Below, in pieces: positions 1 to 10,757 of a stretch of DNA of 64,000 nucleotides. Source of the stretch: Tetragonia tetragonoides (Eukaryota; Streptophyta; Magnoliopsida; Caryophyllales; Aizoaceae); the NCBI GenBank assembly GCA_038025085.1, contig CM076144.1, positions 21,831,501 to 21,895,500 of the forward strand. The letters are read 5' to 3'. The stretch's first letter is position 1. Each line of letters opens with the position of its first letter. Made by a program: the position numbers and the translations under genes. Below the pieces are notes generated by a model. The model was not told the DNA's origin, made no database searches, and worked only from the letters and a program-made list of their open reading frames with translations.

Positions 1-1413
1 GATGAGGATCTTCAACGGATTCTATGCCACAAGGACGAGGGTAGATCCAAGGACTTTTCTATTGGTCAAGACAGTGTCTTGAGATTTCGTGATCATGTCT
101 GTGTGCCGAATGACCCGGAGATCAAGAGTCATATTCTGGGTGAAGCTGACAATACACCTTATTCGGTACATCCTGGTGGAGACAAGCTTTACAAAGACCT
201 TCGCCAAATGTTCTGGTGGAAAGGTATGAAACAAGTTGTCTCTGAATTCGTGGCTATGTGTCTGACATGCAAGAAGGTGAAGATCGAACACAAGAGACCT
301 GGTGGAATGATACAATCGTTTGAGGTCCCTACGTGGAAATGGAACTCAATTTCAATGGACTTTGTCATGGGTTTACCATTGACACAGAAGAATAACAACG
401 CCAAGTTGGGTAGTTGTGGATCGTTTGACGAAAGTTGCGAGATTCATCCCAATGAGCGACACTTGGGAAATGGAGAAGCTAGCGGATGCTTACGTCAATG
501 AAGTCATGAGACTTCATGGTGTTCCAGAGGATATCGTTTCAGATAGAGACTCGAGATTTCTATCTCATTTTTGGCAGAAATTGCAAGAAGCTTTTGGAAG
601 CAAATTGAAGTTCAGTACTGCTTTTCATCCTGTGACTGATGGTCAAACGGAAAGAACGATTCAGACCTTGGAGGATATGCTTCGAGCGTGTGCTCTCGAG
701 AATCAAGGCTCGTGGGATACACACATTCCATTGATCGAGTTTTCTTACAACAATAGCTATCACTCAAGCATTGATCGAGCACCATATGAAGCATTGTATG
801 GTAATAAGTGTAGACCGCTAGTTTGTTGGAACGACATTAGTGAAACTGTAGTTTTGGGTCCAGAAATGATCCAGCAGACCGTCGAAGTGGTCAAAGTGAT
901 TCAAGCAAAGATGCGTAGTGCTCAAGATCGCCAGAAATCGTACGCAGATAGAGGTCGTAGACCTGAAGAGTTTGAGGTAGGAAGCAAGGTACTTTTGCGA
1001 GTATCTCCTACCAAAGGTGTCATGCGTTTTGGTCGTAAGGGGAAATTAAGTCCTCGTTATATTAGACCTTACGAGATTCTGGAAAGGATTGGTGAGGTTA
1101 CTTATCGATTAGCTTTACCTGTGGAACTTGCAAAAGTCCACAGTGTGTTTCATGTCTCTCAGTTGAAGCGATATGTACATGACCCAACTCATGTCGTTCA
1201 ACCTGAAACGATCGATCTCGATGAAGTTTGACTTATGAAGAGCGTCCTATCAAGATAGTGGATCGCAAAGAGCGTTCAACTCGAACAAAGACTATTCCGA
1301 TCGTCAAAGTCGTTTGTTCTCGACAAGGTCAAGAGGAAGCAACATGGGAAGCTGAATCCATGATGCGCGAGAAGTATCCAGGCCTCTTCCTAGAAGGTAC
1401 TAGTCCCACTTGA
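1..1413 (+). pseudogene. Ty3/gypsy chromovirus pol, integrase to chromodomain-like C-terminus (5' end outside window)
   Basis: This is the C-terminal part of a retrotransposon polyprotein, the integrase that inserts element cDNA into the host chromosome. The zinc-binding region is readable at about 150-290: a VHPGGDK block and a CLTC pair. The usual first His (EAH) reads EAD, so zinc binding is probably damaged. The core shows the expected acidic residues in SMDFV, VSDRDSRF and TDGQTER. The C-terminus has the GKLSPRY and HVSQLKRY blocks, then a chromodomain-like tail ending EEATWEAE...YPGLF. Two frameshifts break it: about one extra base near 400 (before VDRLTKVARF) and one missing T near 1230, which turns GTTTTGACT into GTTTGACT and makes a stop. 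The tail continues in another frame to the stop at 1411-1413. The same protein region recurs on the minus strand at 6763-7738. Family assignment (Tekay-like chromovirus) rests on the motifs and LTR ends. Confidence 0.9.
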
Positions 1414-1691
1414 GTTTCGGGACGAAACTCCTTTTAAGGAGGGTAGAATGTCACGCCTCGAAATTTCGTCTTTTTGCGTGTTTTGTTTATCGCTTTGCAC
1501 GAATTGCATGTTCAAGCATTGCATGGTGCATGCTAATCAACTTAAAATCACGATCGTACTTGCTCATCTTGCATATGTTAGTGTCCTAGAAATTGTTTTA
1601 TACTTTCGTATAGGTAAACTCGTTTTGCTTTGGGAAGTGATTACTTCATGCCTCAAGTTTCGGGACGAAACTTCTTTTAAGGAGGATAGAA
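1414..1691 (+). repeat. duplicated polypurine-tract region with an embedded foreign LTR start
   Basis: A block containing TTTCGGGACGAAACT, TTTTAAGGAGG and TAGAATGT occurs twice, at about 1416-1451 and 1657-1694. Each copy is a polypurine tract directly followed by an LTR-like TG start. The first start (TGTCACGCCTCGAAATTTCG, 1449) differs from the second (TGTGATACCTCAATATTTTC, 1692). Only the second matches the long LTR here and at 16986. The 243 bases between look like the first part of an LTR from a related subfamily, whose TGTAACACCCCGAAATTTTC start is seen at 10758. A recombination or template-switch origin is inference. Confidence 0.6.
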
Positions 1692-4343
1692 TGTGATACC
1701 TCAATATTTTCTATAATTATTATATCGATTTATAAATGATTTATAAATAATTCGGAATTTAAATCGTATTATAAATGGTTTATAAATAGTTTCGGAGATT
1801 AAATCGTATATTCATTTAAGGATTCGATTTATTCAATTAAAGCCATAATAATATTAATTATTATTATGGGACTTTCATAAATTGCATTTATTAATTTTGA
1901 GGAGTTTAATTAAAATGTTTTATATATGAATAAGAATTATTCATATTGTTTTAGTTAGTTTTAATTTGTTATTTAAATCAGAAAATAATTAAGTAAATTC
2001 CTAAACCTAGTACTATTTCACTTGGGTTTACTAAGGACCATATAAGGAAAAGGTGAGACAATTAGTCAGTTTTGCAAACTGAGCCAAAACCCTCAAGTAT
2101 TCACTCTCTCTCTCCTCTCTCTCACCGTCCTCTCTCTCTCCTCTCTCCCTCACCGAACCTTACCCTCTCTCCTCTCGGTTTGCTCACCGGAAACAACCGC
2201 CGGCGTCGCCCCTCCCTTGCCGCTGGTAACCTCTCCTTTCTCTCTCTCTTTCTCTTTCTTTTTCTCTCTCTTTCGTGTCTCCCCTCCCCCTCTGTTTTTG
2301 CGTTCGCGGGACCACCGGACCACCAGGCCGACGCCTGGGTGGCGATCAGTGAGTGTGCCGGCGTGGCCCCGTCGCCCCTACTACCTCTCTCTCGTTCTCC
2401 CGCTCTCTCTCTCGTTCGTCTCTCTCTTTCGCTCTCTTTCTCTCTCCTCTTCGTCGGAGCTCCGGAGACCACCACCACCGGCCATGGTGGCCAGTGGGTG
2501 GTGGTGGTGGTGTTGGGTCGGGTTATCGGTACCCATGACCTAGGCTTAGTTTTAAAGTTAGGGTTTCGTTTTTATATTTTTCGTAAATATTAATTCGATT
2601 TTCAATATTTTTGATTTAATGTTTTTATGTTTCTGCACTCATTCGGAATCGGAATTCGGCTTTTCAAAAGCCTAGATTGGTTGAAATAAATCAAGAAATT
2701 TAATAAAAATATCATATTGAGGTGTCGTTACTGTTTGTATTTTCGTATTTAATTAATACTGATTCGGTAATTATTTTTAATAAGGACCTAACGAGCAAGC
2801 GTGATTATTGTCGATTGGCTGGAGCATACTTACTATTGGTAGCATATTAGTGGTAAGAGCTCATGCCTACCTTCTTCCAATGCCCCATGAAAACTATTTT
2901 GATGTGTTATGTGCTAATTGGGAATTTGTTGTGAATTTAATATGCAAAGCATGATTAAATTATATCGTCGTTATTATGAAGTTATTAAGAATGATTCACT
3001 GCTGTAAATATGAGTTATAATTAGCATGTTGATGTTAGCATGTTTTGGGAATTAATTAGTCCATCTGGTGATTATTGGACAATTGTTGAATAGCGAATTA
3101 TTAATATTATTATGCTATTAATTATATGCTAATTGGTATGGGTATTATTGAGTGCTAGTGAGCACCTATATATTATCGTTGAATGTCTGTGGTGATTTGT
3201 GAATTTTTGGATATCATATTACCCTGCCGAAGTGCTGCCGAAATTGTTCTAGACATTACTTGTCATCATTATTGAATTATCGTCGTTATTGAATTAAAGC
3301 ATGTTTAATTCTCATCGTATTGAATTATCATTATCGTCGTTATTTACTCTTCATTGTCAAGAGCATGAAATGAATTAGTAAGTCGTGGTCTCGTAGTACC
3401 ACTTATGTCAACCAATGCAAATTATGTGAATTGAATTAAATGAGAGTAAGACTCCTAATGGATCCCTAGGAGTAGTCGAGCAATCGGGATTGCACCTAAT
3501 GGTGTAGTTCAAGGGATAAGTGATTCCCAAGTTACTTATGGAAACCTCGCAGTGTGCCTGGGATGGATCATTCCCCATTTATCAAGTCCTCTAGGCTTGT
3601 GTAATTGTACTAGAGGTAGTGTGCACACTAGAGTCATTAAGTCCATGGCGTGATTGTATTTTTGATGAACAGTATGGGTAATCGCTGTTCTATTCGCTCT
3701 CTTACATCTCTCTAATCAAGACGGATTGTCTATGTCGTATATTATATGATCACTATATAAGAATTGTATGTAAAAGAATGTCGTTGTGCGTATGCTTGAT
3801 TATATGCTTATGTGCGTATGCAAATGAATTTCAATGATTCTTCTAAAACCTCAGGTAAGGTTTGTGAAATGTTTTTACTGTGTACGGATGACATTTATTC
3901 AGTTTATCTGATTTTTGTTTCTTTTTTGTTTCTTTTCTTTTAAAAAGTATTTTGTTTCCGTCACGAAACCAAAGTGCAGGTTTAGTTGATTGAGGACGTA
4001 CAGCTTGGAAGGTAGAGTTGGTGTCAGTTTTTAGAATTGTTTCTGTTCATTTTAGATCGTTGTGATTTTACTGGTTTTAGCCCTTTGAAGGCAAGTTGTA
4101 ATAAATTTGGTTTAATGGGTTTTAGCTCACTATATAGACAACTCTGATATTAACTGTTTAGTTTGTTTAGTTCCTTAGTAAGCTCCTTTTGATGCCTAGT
4201 CTTTCTTTATGCTTAGCATTTACTCCTTAGTGATAAATGTTGCAGTGACATCCCCTCGGGTTCGGGACGGTTCAGCGGTGTCGAGTCGTGCACAACGACG
4301 TCGATAGTTCCCAGGAAATCGTTGCGAATTCGGGGGTGTTACA
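1692..4343 (+). mobile_element. 3' LTR of Tekay-like chromovirus (2.65 kb)
   Basis: The LTR starts TGTGATACC right after the polypurine tract and ends GGGGGTGTTACA at 4343. Its reverse-complement sister is 14312-16986, with matching ends and body. A TATA-like ATATAAGG lies near 2041, followed by a pyrimidine-rich leader (about 2098-2460, many CTCTCT runs), consistent with a short U3 and a very long R-U5. The open frame at 2072-2593 is a low-complexity by-product of this tract and is not called as a gene. The element is inserted in a minus-strand pseudogene (4344-4817). The other end and target duplication lie outside the window. Confidence 0.85.
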
Positions 4344-4817
4344 ATGGAGGAGGTAAAATATAAAGGCACATTTGTTGTACCTCATATCCATCGCATCCCG
4401 GACCCTAGAAGTGAAGAATGTCACGAGCCTAGCAAAATTCACGTCTTCACCATTAAAGACTTGTGCAACTTGACGTGATGACAACCCAAGGTAACGCTCA
4501 AAATCACCCGCAAAGACATTCCCCTAGTAAGGAACGGCGGGAGGACATCCGGTAGGAAACCCAATAATGTCGGAGAATTCCTCTACTAACAGGCACATCT
4601 CTTGACCATTGAAGCGGAAAACATGAAGCTCGGGGTCCCAAAACTCAACCGTCGCATGAAGAAAATCCCATAAAATTTTGACTTGCTTAAGGTGAAAGAA
4701 GGCATTAAGGTGAAAGGAAGTGAGCTCTAGTCTTTATTCCACTGACATAGAGGCAAGTCATGCATCAAAAGCATCATCAAAGTTCACCAATGTCAAGGAA
4801 TAAGGATTTTCTCTCAT
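4344..4817 (-). pseudogene. retroelement-associated plant protein fragment (DUF7745/PMD-like N-terminus)
   Basis: Reading right to left from an ATG at 4817, the frame gives MRENPYSLTLVNFDDAFDA and then a stop. In other frames follow a segment with FWDPELHVFRFNGQEM and LVEEFSDIIGFPTG, a stop after PAVPY, and a segment containing SSRQVAQVFNGEDVNFARL. It ends abruptly at the LTR boundary 4343/4344, so the insertion cut it. The pattern FWDP...F.F...L.EEF..I.G.P resembles the N-terminal part of plant mobile-domain or DUF7745-type proteins. That naming is from memory and uncertain. At least two stops and a frame change make it a pseudogene. A TATA-like box and a GC-rich dyad cluster lie upstream (4870-5115). 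Confidence 0.5.
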
Positions 4818-4869
4818 AGCACCTTCTCTCTTTAGGGGCACAAAGAGGTGATAATGAGAGAAAGAGGGC

Positions 4870-5115
4870 CAAAGCATGTTATATAGAGCTCTCGGTTGAT
4901 CCCTAGACGAAAAATAAGGAAACACGGAGAATCGCGACAAATAAGGTCGAGCGATCACACCGCTCAGACGAGCGGCACAATCGCTAGGGCAAGCGATTTG
5001 ACTGCTCGAGTAAGCGGCACAACCGCTTGCCAAATGGCAGTGCGCCCACCCAAGCGGCAGAGCCACTCCACCAAGCGGCAACCGCTGGCATCCCAGCCAA
5101 GCTGCTGGGACACCA
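4870..5115 (-). promoter_or_regulatory. putative promoter: TATA box plus AGCGG/CCGCT dyad cluster
   Basis: On the minus strand a TATATAAC box lies at 4878-4885, about 60 bases before the ATG at 4817. Further upstream (about 4945-5105) is a cluster of short dyads such as AGCGGCACAACCGCTTG, AGCGGCAGAGCC and AGCGGCAACCGCTGG. The same arrangement recurs at other promoters in this window (see findings). Promoter function is inference. Confidence 0.45.
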
Positions 5116-5348
5116 AGTGATACCACTGCAATGGTGCCTGGAGGGTAGGGGTACCCCCAAATTTTCAAATTCTCGAGAATTTTTTAAATTTTCGAAATTT
5201 GTGATGTGTTTCCCACTCGGAAATAATTTGATTAAGTTCACATATGGGCATTTGAATGATTACATGAAATGTGCATAAATATAAATGCAATAATTGTTTC
5301 AGGTTTAATACAAGCCCGATAAAGTTCAAGATGCCCTACAACAACAAA

Positions 5349-6424
5349 TCACGGGCCATTTCCGCTGCTGCTAAGACTCGCCTGAGTCGACTCTCCGGGT
5401 CCACTCAATGATGGAGCACTCGTAGGACCGGTTGGAGCCATCACCCCAACTCGAGGGTCGAAGTCAAATAATGATCCCGCCAAATAAGAAGGATCCATCG
5501 AATGACGAGGCGGCTCGCTCCGACATGCTCGGATAACTCCCGTACCCCGTAGTCTCCTGACTCCAAGATGCCCTAGAAGGGGCTGGAGGATACATATGAG
5601 CAGGATAACCAGGATACCCCATATAGGGAGGCGATGCATGCCACTGCGGAAAGTAAGGCACTTGGGGCGGAGTCCCCACATCCATTCAAGCTTGAGGCTT
5701 CCCTGCCTCACCTCTGTGCTCTCTTGCCTCGGAAAAGGACGCTGCGGCATAGGCGCCGGCTCGGGAGCACGAGTAACTGAAGGCCTAGGAGGTCTCTTCA
5801 CAGGAACAGTCTACAAAAGTAAACTCAAGGTCAGGAAGTTATAAAAATTCAAATCAAGCATTATTACTTGAAATGAGCATACATCTCGAACATCTGACCT
5901 ACGACTCGTGCACATACTCCGAGTCACAAACTTGGAGATCCACTGCTTAACGGCATGCATACCCCTATATATCTTCCGTGTCTCGGCAACATCCAACTGT
6001 GCGAACAAAAAGAAGAGTTAATATAAATAAAAGAAAATTATCGCAAATAACAATGAGTTTTAACTTACCCCACTAAAACTAGCTGGTAGAGGCAATCCCT
6101 CGACCTCCTCATTAGGACCGCGAAACTCATGAATTGTAAGAACTTGAGCTAAACCGTCTATACCCGTATATCCCACATACATGGAAGGAGCTATGGGTCG
6201 TGGAGAAGCAGCAGTCGCACAAGACGACGAAGAACCCGAAGCATTCTACCAAAGTCAAATTGATTAGCTACATTTCTAAATTTCCAAACGAATTTAAGAA
6301 GCAAAAATAAATACAAACCGGGTCAGTGGTGAAGTTGGGACACAACCGAGCCTTACCAAACTCAGTATATGCCACCGTAAAGTCCATCTAAGGATCTATT
6401 GGAGCCAGAAACTCAAGGGCATCT
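5349..6424 (-). pseudogene. plant mobile domain (PMD) gene, 3' exons (continues from 16987)
   Basis: This is the downstream half of the PMD gene split by the chromovirus at 6425-16986. Apparent exons on the minus strand are 6424-6319 (continues the exon interrupted at 16987; contains MDFTVAYTEFGKARLCPNF), 6245-6069 (PIAPSMYVGYTGIDGLAQVL), 5996-5868 (a helix-like stretch with IYRGMHAVKQWISKFV) and 5810-5349. All introns have GT and AG ends. The last exon encodes a Pro/Tyr/Gly-rich tail (for example QVPYFPQWHASPPYMGYPG) readable only by switching frame and back, ending at a stop at 5351-5349. A TAG follows LEFLAPIDP just after the insertion joint. Proline-rich tails are common in retroelement-associated PMD proteins. 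No function is assigned beyond the domain family. Confidence 0.65.
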
Positions 6425-6762
6425 TGTAACACCCCCGAATTTACAACGATTCCTGACAGCTATAGACGTCATTATACATGACTCGACACCACTGAACCGT
6501 CACAAACCCAAGGGCTCTACTACAACATTTATCGCTAAGGAGTAAATGCTAAGCATAAAGAAACTCTAGGTATCAAAGGTGCTTACTAAACAAACTAATA
6601 CATAATAAACATTAATACATATCAGAGTTATCTAAAAATAATGAACTTAAGTCCATTAATCCGATTATGACAACTTGCCTTCAAAGGGCACAAACCAAAA
6701 ATCCCAACAATCTAAAAAGACCAACAGAGTTCTAAAAACTGACGCCAACTCTAGCTTCCAAG
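6425..6762 (-). repeat. truncated 3' LTR of the Tekay-like element
   Basis: This segment matches the first 340 or so bases of 14312-16986 and the reverse complement of 4343 back to about 4007. It breaks off at about 6762, where the sequence passes straight into the integrase C-terminus. About 2.3 kb of LTR, the polypurine tract and the chromodomain end are missing. Confidence 0.85.
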
Positions 6763-9700
6763 GCCTGTCGATAAGCAACCTCACCAATCCTTTCTTGGAT
6801 CTGGTAAGGTCCAATGTAACGAGGACTCAACTTCCCCTTTCGACCAAAACGCATAACACCTTTGGTAGGAGATACTTGCGAAAGTACTTTGCTTCCCACC
6901 TCAAACTCTTCAGGTCTACGACCTCTATCAGCGTACGATTTCTGTCGATCTTGTGCACTACGCATCTTGGCTTGAATAACCTTGATCACATCGACGGTCT
7001 GCTGGATCATTTCTGGACCCTAAACTGCAGTTTTACTAATATCAATCCAACAAAGAGGTGATCTACACTTCCTACAATACAATGCTTCATATGGTGCCCG
7101 ATCGATGCTTGAGTGATAGCTATTGTTGTAAGAAAACTCGATCAATGGAATGTGTGTATCTCACGAGCCTTGATACTCGAGAGCACACGCTCGTAGCATA
7201 TCCTCCAAAGTTTGAATCGTCCTCTCCGTCTGATCATCCGTCGTAGCATTAAAAGCAATACTGAACTTCAACTTGCTTCCAAAAGCTTCTTGCAATGTCT
7301 GCCAAAAGTGAGAGAGAAATCTTGAGTCTCTATCTGAAACGATATCTTAAGGGACACCATGAAGTCTCATGACTTCCTTGACATAAGCGTCAACTATCTT
7401 CTCCAATTCCCAAGTGTCATTCATTGGGATAAATCTCGCAACTTTCGTCAAACGATCTTGGAAAACCCAAATAGCATTGTTTTTCTTCTGTATCAAAGGT
7501 AAACCCATGACAAAATACATCGAAATTGAATTCATTTTCAAGTAGGAACTTCAAGCGATTGTATCATTCCAGCAGGTCTCTTGTGCTCGATCTTGACCTT
7601 CTGGCACGTCCGATATTTAGCAATGAACTCGGCGACATCTTTTTTCATTTCTTTCCACCAAAACACTTGACGAAGATCTTTGCAAAGCCTGTCTCCACCA
7701 GGATACACAGAATAACGGGTCATTGGGCACACAAACACGATTACGAAATCTCAAGACACCGTCTTGACCAATAACAAAGACCTTGGATCTACCCTCGTCC
7801 TTATGGCATTTAATCCGTTGAAGATCCTCATCTGAAATCTGTTTCCTCTTGATCTCGTCGAGTAATGTTGGTCGAACTGACATATGTGCTAAGGTACATT
7901 GAACGTCACCTTTCAGCACAATCTCCACGTCGAGACTTTGTAAGTCGCGTATAATCTCCTTCAGAATCACTAATGCAGTGTTCAAAGTATGACGAGTCTT
8001 TCTACTCAAAGCGTCAGCTACCACCTTAGCTTTTCTTTCGTGATACTGGATATCGATGTCGTACTCCGTCAATAACTCTAGCCATCTTCATTGTCGCATA
8101 TTCAACTCCTTTTGCATGAAAATGTACTTGAGACTCTTGTGGTCTGTAAACATATTGATAGAAGAACCATAGAGATAACGTCGCCAAATCTTCAAGGAAA
8201 CTACGATAGCACCAAGCTCTAAGTCATGCGTAGGGTAGTTTTCCTCATGCTTCTACAGTTGTCTTGAGGCATAAGCCACCACTTTGCCATGTTGCATCAA
8301 AACACAATCCAAGTCATGCTTAGACGCATCACTATAGACCTCATATCTTTGAGTTCCCGAGCGCAAATTTAAAATTGGCGCTCTCATAATACGCTTCTTC
8401 AACTCTTGAAAAGCAGCTTCACACTTTTCAGACCATACAAACTTTGTCGTCTTCTTCATCAAGTTTGTCATAGGCTGCGCTATCTTTGAGAATTCTTCCA
8501 CAAACCTTCAATAATAACCAGCTAATCTAAGAAAACTTCGGACTTCAATCATGTTCTTCGGTGCAGACCAGTCCATCACAACTCGTATCTTTTTCGGGTC
8601 AAGAACAACTCCATTCTTAGACACCACGTGTCCTAAGAAAGAAACAGTTCTAACCGAACTCGCACTTCGACAACTTGGCGTACAATTGATTTCGTTGCAA
8701 AATCTCCAATAACAAGTCGCAAGTGTTTCTCGTGCTCAGCAGCGTTCTTCGAGTAGACCAAAATATTGTCAATAAAGACAACTACGAATTGATCGAGATA
8801 AGGCTGTAACATACGATTCATCAAATCCATAAAATTCGCAAGTGCGTTCGTCAACCCAACAAGCATCACAGTGGACTCGTAGTGTCCATACGTCGTCATA
8901 AACGCGGTTTTTCCAATGTTGGGCTCGGAAATCCTCAGTTGATGGTATCTGAACGTAAGTTGATATTTGAGAAGACAGTTGCTCCACGGAGTTGGTCAAA
9001 CAAATCGTCAATCCTAGGAAATGGATATTTATTCTTGATCATAATCTTGTTCAACTCTCGACAGTCGATACACAACCTCATACTTCCATCCTTCTTACGC
9101 ACGAACAGAACAGGAGCACCTCACTAGGAAGTATGTACCCCTTCTCCAATAATTCCTCGGGTTGCGTCTTCAGTTCTTCATCTTGGCAGGAGTTAATACG
9201 ATAAGGTGCTTTCAAAATCGGAGCAGAACCTGGAGCTAAGTCGATCGTAAAGTCGATAATGCGTTGCGGAGGCATTCCAGGAATCTCGTCTGGAAAGACA
9301 TCAGCGTATTCCGAAACAATTGGGATAGGTTGCGAAACTTCAACCTCTGGTTTTTTATCCACTACACGACATAGGTAAATCGCTTCACCCTTAGTCATAC
9401 GTACACTCCATTGCTTTCATGGTCGCCACTACCTTCAACTTCGGCTTGACCATGACTCCTCGATAGGTAATCCTTCTACCTTTCGTTCCTCATAATGACA
9501 CACGTTGTTGAAAATACTCGATCTTAGCCCTATACTTGGCTAACCAATCCATTCCCAAAACTACATCAAATTTCTTCAACTTGAACTGAATCAAATCCGC
9601 AGGCAAATCGAAACCAGCTATATTAATCGAACACTTTTTGTACAACGCTTAACAATTAATATTCGACCCATCAGGCATCGTAATATTTGCACTATACAAA

Positions 9701-9790
9701 GAACTAGGTTCTAAGCCTATTTTCTTAGAAAAGCTTTTAGAAAGAAAAGAATGCGATGCACCACTGTCAAACAAAGCAAAAGCAAGTTAA
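6763..9790 (-). pseudogene. chromovirus pol: protease, RT, RNase H, integrase
   Basis: In minus-strand order: an aspartic protease with FDSGASHSFLS near 9785 and VLGMDWLAKY near 9560; the RT N-terminus (DVFPDEIPGMPP, then TIDLAPGSAPI) at about 9398-9080; the RT palm ([12 protein letters not shown], then [14 protein letters not shown]) at about 8900-8740; an RNase H region (PILNLRSGT, EVYSDASKHDLDCVL, VVAYASRQL) at 8501-8253; and integrase (CRTCQKVKIEHKRP near 7610, down to SPTKGVMRFGRKGK near 6860). The RT catalytic FIDD reads FIDN, so polymerase activity should be lost. Several stops and frame changes occur. It is close in sequence to the pol fragment at 1-1413. The reading ends at the deletion joint with the 3' LTR. 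Confidence 0.88.
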
Positions 9791-10757
9791 GAGTTTACGA
9801 GAAAAGTACTAGCAATCACATTCGGGTTCGCCTCAGCTTCATTGCGGTTCATCACATAAACCCTTCCGTTCACCCCTCTATTGTTGTTGTTGTTCGGCGC
9901 GGGGTTGGGAGGTGCGGGAAGTAGAGCTTTATTATTCACGGAAGGAGCAGCAGTATTGTTGCGGTTGTTGTTGTTGTAACCTCCATTTCCACGGTAGTTA
10001 CCACCATTTCCGCGATTACCATTTCCATTTCCACCACGATTGTAGTTCTTATCGCGGTTCTGACCATTCTCGTTCTTGCCACGACTCCAACATTCAGAAG
10101 CTTTGTGACCAGGCTTGTTGCACTCGTAGCATTGTGGCACGTCGCTACGACAGTTCTTGCCAGGATGTGTCTTGTTGCAGCGAGTACGAGGCGTATTCCT
10201 CCTAGCTAAGATTGTATCTCTATGATTGTTTGAGTCATGATTCATGTTCCCGTTATGGTTCTGATTACCACCTTGGTTGTTGTGATTGTTGTTGGGCCTC
10301 GGCCTCTTGTCTGTGCCATTTGAATAGGAAGAACATCCTTCGTCACGCTTATGTTTACCAAGCAGCGAATAACGATGTTCCATGACACATTCCTGGTTCA
10401 AGGCCTTCTCATACGAACCATGGAATGACTGTGAGTGTCCAACGACAAAGCGCTGAATATCCCACTTTAGACCATCCTCGAACCTTTTAATACGCTCAGC
10501 TTCGGTTGTCACCAAGTTAGCTGCAAAAGCAGCAAGCTCGCTGAATTTGGTTGCGTACTCCGCGACAATTAGCTTTCCTTGGCTAATGTTCTCAAATTTG
10601 TGTAGTTTCAGACGACGAACAGCTCCAGGATAGAAGCTCTCGTGAATGGACTCCTTAAATTCATCCTGTCTGTACTTCTCAATAGCGAGCAAGTTAGTGC
10701 CCACATCGCTCCACCACTTTTTCGCTTCTCCTTTAAGGTAGTAGGTAGCAGAGCTGA
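9787..10757 (-). pseudogene. chromovirus gag, C-terminal part with zinc knuckle
   Basis: This is a long open stretch of capsid/nucleocapsid protein. It includes the capsid region ATYYLKGEAKKWW (just inside the solo-LTR boundary), FYPGAVRRLKLHKFENISQG and EYATKFSELAAFA. A basic Asn/Gly-rich region and one CCHC zinc knuckle (CYECNKPGHKASEC) near 10140-10095 follow. The tail is extremely rich in Asn and Gly (GNGNGNRGNGG-type repeats). It ends in a stop just before the protease. It is the continuation of 12774-13028, separated by the inserted solo LTR. Confidence 0.85.

Noticed and set aside
2072..2593. 173-residue open frame in the first LTR
   Set aside because: Ser/Leu/Pro runs come from the CT-rich LTR leader; the sister LTR does not keep the frame.
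9912..10205. Plus-strand frame rich in Cys, His and Ser opposite gag
   Set aside because: Antisense shadow of the Asn/Gly-rich gag tail.
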